This document shows, one piece after another, positions 1-6,554 of a DNA stretch of 26,879 nt. The DNA is from Candidatus Omnitrophica bacterium 4484_49 (GTDB taxonomy: Bacteria; Omnitrophota; Gorgyraeia; Kaelpiales; Kaelpiaceae): contig NATI01000002.1 in the NCBI GenBank assembly GCA_002085265.1, positions 1 through 26,879 of the forward strand, written 5' to 3'. Every line of letters starts with the position of its first letter. Position 1 is the first letter of the stretch. The position numbers and the translations under genes were made by a program. The notes beneath the pieces are model-generated. The model saw nothing but the letters and a program-made list of their open reading frames with translations. It did no database searches and was not told the origin of the DNA.

Positions 1-2
1 AG

Positions 3-104
3 TTTGGCCTTCAGGCTGGCTGGTTCCTACCTGGAGATGCCTTTGCTAATGCCAACGATGACGATGCCATGGAAGTCATCGGTTCTGTGAGCGTCTCCTT
101 CTAA
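3..104 (+). CDS. C-terminal end of a probable outer-membrane beta-barrel protein (partial)
   Basis: The window opens inside a reading frame that stays open for 33 codons and stops at TAA 102-104. The visible tail has alternating hydrophobic residues, aromatic Phe/Trp positions, an Asp-rich turn (about residues 19-22 of the fragment) and ends in VSVSF. A final amphipathic strand closing on Phe is the usual recognition signal for the outer-membrane beta-barrel assembly machinery, so this is most simply the last strands of a porin or alginate-export-type barrel. An intrinsic terminator follows 22 bases after the stop, which supports this as the true 3' end of a transcription unit. The rest of the gene is outside the window, so the family is inferred from the tail only. 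Confidence 0.5.
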   Translation, partial: FGLQAGWFLPGDAFANANDDDAMEVIGSVSVSF

Positions 105-126
105 GTGCAGTTTACTCCGAAACCTC

Positions 127-155
127 GCCCCGCCTTCCGGCGGGGCTTTTTTTTT
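127..155 (+). terminator. Strong intrinsic (rho-independent) terminator
   Basis: A perfect 8-bp G+C-rich stem (GCCCCGCC at 127-134 paired with GGCGGGGC at 139-146) closes on a TTCC tetraloop and is followed directly by nine T residues (147-155). It ends the transcript of the porin-like gene and isolates it from the transposase region. Confidence 0.93.
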
Positions 156-180
156 ACCCTCACTCCCAACCCTCCCAAAA

Positions 181-213
181 TGTTACAAAACCGTCGTCGA
201 CGATTTTGTCACA
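181..213 (+). repeat. REP-like palindrome, copy 1
   Basis: A 33-nt imperfect palindrome with 15-nt arms around a central GTC. It differs from the perfect copy at 1284-1316 only at two positions in the right arm (GATTTTGTCACA instead of GGTTTTGTAACA). It is preceded by TCCCAAAA, which resembles the bases preceding the other two copies and gives all three the same orientation. Confidence 0.85.
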
Positions 214-265
214 TCTTCGATAATTCCTCCTTATTTCCCCCGGTCTTTTTGGTCTTCTTACCAAC

Positions 266-309
266 CTCTAATCTATTGTGATTTATTCTCTAATCTATTG
301 TAATTTATT
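266..309 (+). repeat. 22-bp tandem direct repeat (2 copies plus a partial third)
   Basis: CTCTAATCTATTGTGATTTA followed by TT at 266-287 is repeated at 288-309 with a single G-to-A change, and the partial unit GATTTATT follows at 310-317. The repeat lies between palindrome copies 1 and 2, in A+T-rich non-coding DNA. The intergenic stretch 156-400 contains nothing else I can identify. Confidence 0.85.
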
Positions 310-344
310 GATTTATTTTGCCCTTGCAATCCCTTTCCCCCAAA

Positions 345-377
345 TGTTACAATAGCGTCGTCGACACTTTTGTCACA
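345..377 (+). repeat. REP-like palindrome, copy 2 (upstream of the transposase)
   Basis: A diverged copy of the 33-nt palindrome. It keeps the left-arm start TGTTACAA, the core GCGTCGTCGAC and the right-arm end TTTTGTCACA, but has mismatches mid-arm. It is preceded by TCCCCCAAA. It ends 23 bases before the ATG at 401, so it lies in the leader region of the transposase gene, where a bound protein or a hairpin could affect expression. Confidence 0.8.
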
Positions 378-400
378 TTTAACGTTTCTGAATTTTGGAA

Positions 401-1282
401 ATGAGAGTAATGGAAGGGGATAAAGAAATAAAATTCTCCTTGCGGGCAAGAAAGTATTCCTATGCTATTAGAAATAGGGTTATCTATCCTGGAGCGGTTT
501 ATCATCTTATTCAGCGAGCCCCCGGTGAAGAGATAATTTTTAAAGAAGAAGCAGACTATCTACATATGCTCTCTTTACTTAAAGAAACAGCCACTAAATT
601 TAGATGGGATGTTTTCTCGTTTGTACTAATGCCCAATCATGTTCATTTTCTAATAAGAATTTTAGAAGAAACTTTATCCCCGGGGGCAAAGTTTCTTTTT
701 CAGAGCTATGCACTTTATTTTAATGAAAAATATGAAAGAAAAGGACCTGTATTTTGCCGGCCTTTCAGGGCATTTTTATGTCTTAATGATGCTTATCTTC
801 TAACAATCTCTGTTTATATTCATTTAAATCCTTATAAGGCAAAATTGGTTGAGGACCCTTTTAATTATCGCTGGAGTTCTATAAGGTTATTTTTACCAGG
901 AAGGACCGGGCGAAGCTTTATTAAATCCGAAATTCTGTTAAAATTTCTCAGTGCCGAGTTGAAAAGGGCAAGAGAAATTTATAGAGAATTATTAGAAGCT
1001 TCTCTCAACTTAGATTTCCCCGACATCAATAGCAGTCCTAATTTAATGTCCCAATTCCATTTTGATTTTTTAAAATTATGCCAAGATTTCAAAGAAAAAG
1101 TTATCCCTTCAGGATTTGGGGAGAAAATTCAGGCATTTAACCTTCTTAAATATAAAAAAGGGGGTAATAAGGAAAAGAAAGATATAATAAAAAATTTATT
1201 ACACCAGGGTTATAATGTGAGACAGCTCAGTCAGTATTTCAATTGTAGCCGTCAGCAAATATATCGCCTTCTCAACTCCTAA
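401..1282 (+). CDS. REP-associated tyrosine transposase (RAYT, Y1/HUH family)
   Basis: This is an IS200-like Y1 transposase of the REP-associated type, a family that nicks and rejoins single-stranded DNA at REP hairpins. The HUH metal-binding motif is seen as NHVHFLI (His at about residues 80 and 82), and the likely catalytic Tyr is in VYIHLNPYKAKLV (about residue 139). After the catalytic domain come a helical linker and a C-terminal helix-turn-helix-like segment (about residues 260-293) that ends in SRQQIYRLLNS. TTG 395, ATG 401 and ATG 410 are all possible starts. I chose ATG 401, but no Shine-Dalgarno site is convincing. Related palindromes lie 23 bases upstream of the start and one base after the stop. 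This arrangement is what RAYT genes usually show. The frame is intact and the catalytic residues are present, so the protein may be active. Confidence 0.88.
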   Translation: MRVMEGDKEIKFSLRARKYSYAIRNRVIYPGAVYHLIQRAPGEEIIFKEEADYLHMLSLLKETATKFRWDVFSFVLMPNHVHFLIRILEETLSPGAKFLFQSYALYFNEKYERKGPVFCRPFRAFLCLNDAYLLTISVYIHLNPYKAKLVEDPFNYRWSSIRLFLPGRTGRSFIKSEILLKFLSAELKRAREIYRELLEASLNLDFPDINSSPNLMSQFHFDFLKLCQDFKEKVIPSGFGEKIQAFNLLKYKKGGNKEKKDIIKNLLHQGYNVRQLSQYFNCSRQQIYRLLNS

Positions 1283-1283
1283 A

Positions 1284-1316
1284 TGTTACAAAACCGTCGT
1301 CGACGGTTTTGTAACA
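1284..1316 (+). repeat. REP-like palindrome, copy 3 (perfect, directly after the transposase)
   Basis: The left arm TGTTACAAAACCGTC is separated from its exact reverse complement GACGGTTTTGTAACA by GTC. This gives a perfect 15-bp stem with a 3-nt loop. It begins one base after the transposase stop codon and is preceded by CTCCTAAA, matching the flank of the other copies. There is no T-run behind it, so it is unlikely to be a terminator of the usual kind. Confidence 0.95.
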
Positions 1317-1346
1317 TCTTAGTGCTAATATAAGAGGGATTTGAAA

Positions 1347-1374
1347 TTGACAATTTTGACACTTTGGAGATAAT
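1347..1374 (+). promoter_or_regulatory. Possible sigma-70 promoter for the cysE unit
   Basis: TTGACA at 1347-1352 is followed after 16 bases by GATAAT at 1369-1374, 8 bases before the ATG at 1383. A second TTGACA lies at 1356-1361 without a good -10. GGAG at 1366-1369 overlaps this region and could instead be a distant ribosome binding site. The call rests on consensus match only. Confidence 0.45.
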
Positions 1375-1382
1375 AATTAACA

Positions 1383-2111
1383 ATGTTTCTTTTGTTAATT
1401 TTTGTAATTCTGGCAATAATAGCAGGAATTGCAATTGTTTATCTCCTTTTCCAGCCCGAGATTCGGGCAGCAATGGAAAGGGATCCAGCTGCTATAAGTA
1501 AGATTGAGGTTATCCTTACTTACTCCGGTTTACATGCAATAATATTTTACCGTATCGCCCATTTCCTCAGTCGACTTAAAATTCCTTATCTACCCCGGAT
1601 AATTTCGCAGTTTGCAAGATGGTTGACAGGAATTGAAATTCATCCCGGTGCCCGGATTGGGAAAGGTTTATTTATCGACCACGGTATGGGGGTGGTTATA
1701 GGTGAAACCACAATTATCGGCAATAATGTCACCCTGTATCAGGGAGTGACTCTGGGAGGGACTGGGAAGGAAAGAGGCAAACGTCACCCCACAATAGGGG
1801 ATAATGTGGTTATCGGAGCAGGAGCAAAGGTTCTGGGAAATATAAGAATCGGTAATAATGTTCAAATTGGAGCCAATGCTGTTGTGATAAAAGATGTTCC
1901 CGATAATTCCACTGTGGTGGGTGTTCCGGGAAGAATTGTTAAAAGAGAAGGTAAAAAAATTCCTGCTATTACACTTGACCATACAAATCTTCCCGACCCT
2001 CTTGCTCAATCCATAGAGAGACTTCAGAGCGAGATAAATTATATAGAAGATATTCTCAGAGAATGGCGGAAGAAAAAGGAGGAGGAGTTAAATAATAACG
2101 ATGGCGATTAA
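1383..2111 (+). CDS. cysE: Serine O-acetyltransferase with an N-terminal hydrophobic segment
   Basis: It should transfer an acetyl group from acetyl-CoA to L-serine to give O-acetylserine, the first step of cysteine synthesis. The core (about residues 45-190) is the short bacterial SAT form with a left-handed beta-helix of hexapeptide repeats. Recognisable blocks are IEIHPGARIG, the FIDHGMGVVIGE active-site strand (catalytic Asp-His type), VTLGGTGKERGKRHP and the VVGVPGRIV end loop. Residues 1-23 are strongly hydrophobic and look like a membrane anchor or uncleaved signal, which a cytoplasmic SAT does not need. The last 35 residues are charged and likely helical. The gene overlaps the start of cysS by 11 bases, so the two are co-transcribed and possibly translationally coupled, which fits a cysteine-supply and cysteine-charging pair. 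Confidence 0.9.
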   Translation: MFLLLIFVILAIIAGIAIVYLLFQPEIRAAMERDPAAISKIEVILTYSGLHAIIFYRIAHFLSRLKIPYLPRIISQFARWLTGIEIHPGARIGKGLFIDHGMGVVIGETTIIGNNVTLYQGVTLGGTGKERGKRHPTIGDNVVIGAGAKVLGNIRIGNNVQIGANAVVIKDVPDNSTVVGVPGRIVKREGKKIPAITLDHTNLPDPLAQSIERLQSEINYIEDILREWRKKKEEELNNNDGD

Positions 2112-3367
2112 GTTTTTCAATACTTTAAGTGGAAAAAAGGAGGAGTTCAAGCCCCTGCAGGAAGGGAAGGTGGGAATATATCTATGTGGGCCCACAGTAT
2201 ACGATGAGCCCCATATTGGACATGCTCGTTCTGCTTATGTATTTGAGGTCATTCGAAGGTATTTTCAATTTAAAGGATATAAAGTTAGATTTGTGAGGAA
2301 TGTGACCGATGTCGACGATAAAATTATCAACAAAGCCAGAGAACAGGAATCTTCAGATGACATTACCCGCATATGTGAGGAGATTGCAGAGAAATATTAC
2401 AACATATATTCTTTATGGATGAGTAAAATGGGAATATCTCCTCCTGATATTGAACCCCGGGCGACAGAACATATTCCTGAGATGCAGGAGTTGATTTCTA
2501 CCCTCATCCATAAGGGATATGCTTATGTTGTTGACGGAGACGTTTATTTCAGGGTTAAAAAGTTTAAGGATTACGGCAGGCTTTCCAGACGGAGTGTGGA
2601 TGAAATGATTGCCGGTGCCAGAATTGAGCCCGGTGAGAAAAAGGAAGAGCCTTTAGATTTCGCTCTCTGGAAAGAAGCCAAACCTCAGGAGCCCAGCTGG
2701 GATAGCCCCTGGGGAAGAGGACGACCGGGCTGGCATATAGAATGTTCGGTTATGAGCACTGGATATTGAGCAGGTATTGACGAGATATCATCCTGATGTC
2801 CTCAAGTTGTTCTTTCTGACAACGAATTATCGCAGCCCTATAGATTTTACTTGGGAGAAGTTAGATGAACTGGCAGAAGCAAAGGAGAAATTTGATTCTT
2901 TCCTTTCCAGGACTAAAAGGATAAAAAGAGTCCACTTCTCATCTCGGGCAGAGAGCAGAAACAATTATTCTGAAAAATTAAATCAATTCAGACAGAAATT
3001 TATTCAGGCGATGGACGATGATTTCAACACTGCAGTAGCATTGGGCGTGCTTTATGAAATAGTCAACCTTGGTAACAAGATTCTGCAGGATATCTCCTTT
3101 TCTTTTGTTGAAAAAAATATCTTGCTTTCAGAAATTAGACAGACCCTGTTGGAATTTGGTAAAATATTTTGCCTGTTTTTGCAGGCGTCTGATGATGAGG
3201 GATACAACCAGCTGGTGGAAAAAGTAATTGCCATCCGTGAAATTTTAAGAAAGGAAAAAAGATTTGAACTTGCAGATAGAATTCGGGAAGAACTTATGTC
3301 TTTGGGTATCGTAATTGAGGACGGAAAGGATAAGACAACCTGGAGAAAGGAAGCAAAAGTTAGGTGA
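2101..3367 (+). pseudogene. cysS: Cysteinyl-tRNA synthetase with an internal deletion and frameshift
   Basis: The first part (2101-2769, 222 codons) is a clear CysRS catalytic N-terminus: CGPTVYD with zinc-ligand Cys29, PHIGHARS (class I HIGH motif, about 38-41), and GRPGWHIECS with the second zinc Cys at about 215. It then runs into TGA at 2767. The second part reopens in another frame (visible from about 2762, DIEQVLTRYHPDV) and continues through the anticodon-binding domain to TGA 3365-3367. Between the parts roughly 60-65 residues expected in all CysRS are missing: the HGGG..DL..PHHENE zinc/active-site segment and the KMSKS loop. The DNA between the two frames is far too short to hold them. 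As read, neither piece can aminoacylate tRNA. It is either a real deletion or an assembly collapse. GGAGGAGG at about 2078-2086 serves the ATG at 2101. Confidence 0.9.
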
Positions 3368-4314
3368 AAGCAAAGTATAAAGAAGCAGTCGTCGCCTATT
3401 TGTTCCTGACTCCGAACTTTATCGGATTTCTGGTATTTACCTTCCTGCCGGTGATATTCTCCATGATTTTGAGTTTCTTCCATTGGGAACTTTTAAGTTC
3501 TGGAGGAGGAATCTTTTCGGGATTAAAATTCGTGGGATTGGCTAATTTTATAAAACTTTTAGGGTTTCATATCCAAAATGGGAAACCTATTCCCAACGAC
3601 CCTCATTTCTGGTATTACCTTTTCAATACTGTATTTTTAATGCTCGCGATTCCGGTGGGGATATTTGGTTCTCTATTGTTGGCTCTGGCTATGAACCAGA
3701 GACTCAAAGGCATCGTATTCTACCGTATGATTTTCTTCCTGCCCACCATATGTCCCATCGCTGCTATCGTAGTGCTGTGGAAGGTATTGTTGAATCCTGA
3801 TTTTGGATTGATTAACAATCTGATTGTAAAACTGGGGGCGGTTCTGGGTGTGTCTCTTACAGGACCAAACTGGCTATCTGATCCCAGATGGGTCAAACCA
3901 GCCATTATGCTTATCAGTTTATGGATGACCATCGGTGGGTATAATATGATTCTTTACCTTGCAGCCTTGCAGGGAATTCCCAGAGACCTTTACGAAGCCG
4001 CAGAGATTGATGGTGCCAGCGGGTGGCAGAAGTTCAGGTATATAACACTCCCCATGCTCTCTCCCACTACATTTTTTATAACAATTATGAGTATCATAGG
4101 TGGATTTCAGGGTGGATTTGCCATTATTTATATTTTGACTGGAGGTGGCCCCGCCGGTGCCAGTACTACTATAATGTATTATATATTCACAAATCTCTAT
4201 GAATTTCAGAAAGCCGGCTATGCAGCAGCCATAGCCTGGGTGTTGTTTGTGATAATATTTTTCTTTACCAGACTTTACTGGAAAAAGGGAGGTAAATTAG
4301 TTCACTACTACTGA
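3364..4314 (+). CDS. Sugar ABC transporter permease (MalF/UgpA type)
   Basis: An inner-membrane permease subunit of a carbohydrate-type (CUT1) ABC importer. It has about six hydrophobic segments, the first at about residues 12-40, and the cytoplasmic EAA loop EAAEIDGASGWQKFRYITLP (about 216-235), which contacts the ATPase. Its length of 316 residues is normal for the family. It starts at GTG 3364, which overlaps the cysS stop as GTGA, and its stop overlaps the next gene as TGATG, so it and the next permease form one coupled unit. The substrate cannot be told from the permease. Neither a solute-binding protein nor the matching ATPase gene is nearby; both would have to be encoded elsewhere. Confidence 0.9.
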   Translation: MKAKYKEAVVAYLFLTPNFIGFLVFTFLPVIFSMILSFFHWELLSSGGGIFSGLKFVGLANFIKLLGFHIQNGKPIPNDPHFWYYLFNTVFLMLAIPVGIFGSLLLALAMNQRLKGIVFYRMIFFLPTICPIAAIVVLWKVLLNPDFGLINNLIVKLGAVLGVSLTGPNWLSDPRWVKPAIMLISLWMTIGGYNMILYLAALQGIPRDLYEAAEIDGASGWQKFRYITLPMLSPTTFFITIMSIIGGFQGGFAIIYILTGGGPAGASTTIMYYIFTNLYEFQKAGYAAAIAWVLFVIIFFFTRLYWKKGGKLVHYY

Positions 4315-5201
4315 TGAATACCGGAAAGGCACTCACTTTACAGAAGATTAAGGAGTCCAGAAAGAAAAGAGAAAGATTCAAAAAGCTCATTGCTTATCTC
4401 TTCCTTACTTTATTCGGGCTCACTATGGTCCTTCCGTTTATCTGGATGGTTTCCACATCTTTGAAACTGCCGCAGGAGGTATTTACCGAGGACCCTTTAC
4501 AGTTTAAAAACTGGATTCCGGAAAATTTTGTCTGGAAAAATTACATTGAGGTATTTAAAGTAATTCCCTTCTTCAGATTTTACGTTAACTCCATATTTGT
4601 TGCTATATGTGTAACTTTAGGTGTGGTTTTGACCAGTTCTTTCTCAGGTTACGCCTTCTCTCGATTGAGATTCCCCGGAAGGGATAAGTTGTTTTTTGCT
4701 TACATAGCCACCATGATGATCCCAGGAGCAGTAATCATAATTCCGGTATTCATCCTGATGCGGGTAATTGGCTGGATAGACACCTATAAGGCACTTATTA
4801 TCCCTGCTATGTTTACCGCCTACGGCACTTTTATGCTCAGACAATTCTTCATGACTCTGCCTCAGGAATTGGAAGATGCAGCTAAAATTGACGGCTGTGG
4901 GTTTTTCGGTATTTACTGGAGGATAATACTTCCTCTCTCCAAACCTGCATTAGCCACTCTTACAGTATTCACATTTATTGGGAACTGGCAGAGCTTTTTG
5001 TGGCCTCTTCTGGTTACCAATTCCATAGATATGTATACCCTTCCCATAGGTCTTTCTTACTTCCAGTCTCAGTATTATCTGGTTAACTGGACACTTTTGA
5101 TGGCAGCGTCCACAATGGCAATCGTCCCCGTGATTATAATATTTATGTTTGCCCAGAAGTTCTTTATCGAGGGGGTAAAACTCACAGGTATTAAAGGATA
5201 G
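4314..5201 (+). CDS. Sugar ABC transporter permease (MalG/UgpE type)
   Basis: This is the second permease half of the same importer, forming a heterodimer with the preceding protein. It has a basic N-terminus (about 25 residues), then a first TM segment at about 24-46, and the EAA loop LEDAAKIDGCGFFGIYWRII with LPLSKPAL following (about residues 185-212). It ends in the typical GVKLTGIKG tail of MalG-type subunits, which supports an intact C-terminus. At 295 residues it is full length. Its start overlaps the stop of the upstream permease by one base (TGATG), so translation is probably coupled. Confidence 0.9.
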   Translation: MNTGKALTLQKIKESRKKRERFKKLIAYLFLTLFGLTMVLPFIWMVSTSLKLPQEVFTEDPLQFKNWIPENFVWKNYIEVFKVIPFFRFYVNSIFVAICVTLGVVLTSSFSGYAFSRLRFPGRDKLFFAYIATMMIPGAVIIIPVFILMRVIGWIDTYKALIIPAMFTAYGTFMLRQFFMTLPQELEDAAKIDGCGFFGIYWRIILPLSKPALATLTVFTFIGNWQSFLWPLLVTNSIDMYTLPIGLSYFQSQYYLVNWTLLMAASTMAIVPVIIIFMFAQKFFIEGVKLTGIKG

Positions 5202-5221
5202 GAGATTTCCAGATCACTATT

Positions 5222-5836
5222 ATGCAGGGGATATTTATCACTTTAGAAGGAATAGAGGGTAGCGGAAAAAGTACTCAGGCAAAACTCCTTGCCGATTGGC
5301 TCCAGAAAAGGGGACAGGATGTTATCCTGTTGAGGGAGCCCGGTTCTACCCGGATAGGGGAGAAAATCAGGGAAGTTCTCTTAAATAAAAATTTCAAGGA
5401 GATGACCCCTCTTACCGAATTGTTTCTATTCTTGGCTTCCCGTGCTCAACTTGTGGATGAGAAAATTCGTCCGGCATTGAAGAAGGGGGTTTTCGTTATT
5501 CTGGATAGGTATACTGATTCTACTCTGGTATATCAGGGGTTTGCTCACGGACTCGATATCACCACCATCCAGCAATTGAATACCATTGCTACTGGAGGAC
5601 TTGAGCCCGATATCACCTTCCTTCTGGATATGGATATTCATGAGGGGTTAAATAAGAGTGGATTTAAGGACAGAATAGAGGAAAAGGGCTTGGATTTCCA
5701 TCTTAAGGTCAGAGAGGGATATTTTAAGTTGGCTGAGCAGTATCCCCAGAGGATATTTGTGGTTAAAGTAAAACCCGATCCTCAAGACACTCACAGTGAA
5801 ATAGTTGAAATTTTCTGCAACAAGTTTTCCATATAA
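5222..5836 (+). CDS. tmk: Thymidylate kinase
   Basis: It phosphorylates dTMP to dTDP in dTTP synthesis, in the cytoplasm. The P-loop EGIEGSGKST is at residues 9-18, followed by the LREPGSTRIGEKIR substrate loop (about 38-51) and the DRYTDSTLVYQG motif (about 97-108), with FKDRIEEKGLDF as the LID region. Its 204 residues match the family. The next recognisable upstream element is GGAGA at 5201-5205, about 17 bases before the ATG, which is longer than usual. It follows the permeases by 20 bases and precedes the DUF72 gene by 16, so it probably belongs to the long co-directional unit. Confidence 0.95.
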   Translation: MQGIFITLEGIEGSGKSTQAKLLADWLQKRGQDVILLREPGSTRIGEKIREVLLNKNFKEMTPLTELFLFLASRAQLVDEKIRPALKKGVFVILDRYTDSTLVYQGFAHGLDITTIQQLNTIATGGLEPDITFLLDMDIHEGLNKSGFKDRIEEKGLDFHLKVREGYFKLAEQYPQRIFVVKVKPDPQDTHSEIVEIFCNKFSI

Positions 5837-5852
5837 CTCCAGTCCGTTTTAG

Positions 5853-6554
5853 ATGATCAAAGTCGGCTGTTGTGGTTTTCCGGTAAGTTGGCAGGAATAT
5901 ATTAAGGAGTTTAAACTTGTCGAAGTTCAAAAAACCTTCTATAACCCTCCCGGAGATAATTTACTTATCAGGTGGCGGGAAAAAGCACCTTCAGATTTTG
6001 AATTCACAGTTAAAGCCTGGCAGCTGATTACTCACCCTTCGAGTTCTCCCACTTATAGAAGATTGAAGGAAGCCCTGGACTTTAATCGTGCTGGTTTTTT
6101 TAATAACACCTCAGTGGTTAAATATGGATATAAAAGAACCGTGGAATGCGCTAGGATTTTAAATGCCGGGATAATTCTATTCCAGACCCCGCCGAGTTTT
6201 ACATCCAGTAAAAAAAATATCAACCACCTCAAGTATTTCTTTACTCATATAGCCACAGAAAAATTCATTTATATCTGGGAACCGAGGGGAAAATGGGATT
6301 GGAGTGAGGTGGAGAAATTAGCCAGAGAGTTAAGAATTTTTATTGCAGTTGATCCCTTTAAAGTCAAACCATTTTCTCAGGAAATTTTGTATCTCAGACT
6401 TCACGGTATAGACAATTACCGTTACCGCTATTCTCACAGAGAACTTGAACAGTTAATTAATACCATTAGAGGATTGAGGTATGATGTATGTTATGTATTG
6501 TTTAATAATATTTATATGTGGGAATCAGCATTAAAATTTAAGGAATTGTTATGA
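5853..6554 (+). CDS. DUF72 family protein
   Basis: A 233-residue protein of the DUF72 (YecE-like) family, a TIM-barrel-like fold of unknown biochemical function. The family pattern is visible as IKVGCCGFP at the start (normally GTSGW), VEVQKTFYNPP (about 23-34), RWREKAPSDFEFTVKAWQLITHP (about 40-62, residues named for position only) and the C-terminal segment ILYLRLHGID. It is shorter than most members because the N-terminal region between the first strand and the VE..TFY motif is reduced. The stop overlaps the next start as ATGA, tying it to the transglutaminase gene. No role can be assigned. Confidence 0.8.
   Translation: MIKVGCCGFPVSWQEYIKEFKLVEVQKTFYNPPGDNLLIRWREKAPSDFEFTVKAWQLITHPSSSPTYRRLKEALDFNRAGFFNNTSVVKYGYKRTVECARILNAGIILFQTPPSFTSSKKNINHLKYFFTHIATEKFIYIWEPRGKWDWSEVEKLARELRIFIAVDPFKVKPFSQEILYLRLHGIDNYRYRYSHRELEQLINTIRGLRYDVCYVLFNNIYMWESALKFKELL

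Noticed and set aside
1284..1316. Intrinsic terminator of the transposase gene
   Set aside because: The palindrome is perfect but A+T-rich at its ends and followed by CTTAGTGC, not a T-run; copies also lie upstream of the gene.
1668..2009. Minus-strand reading frames opposite cysE, galT, gap and others
   Set aside because: They mirror conserved + strand genes, have no ribosome binding sites or recognisable domains, and vary with codon use of the + gene.
2757..2790. Programmed frameshift in cysS
   Set aside because: There is no slippery site that would restore the protein, and a shift alone cannot supply the missing 60-65 residues; deletion or misassembly explains it better.
3385..3393. GTCGTCG match in the permease gene to the REP core
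   Set aside because: No arms pair around it; chance match in coding sequence.
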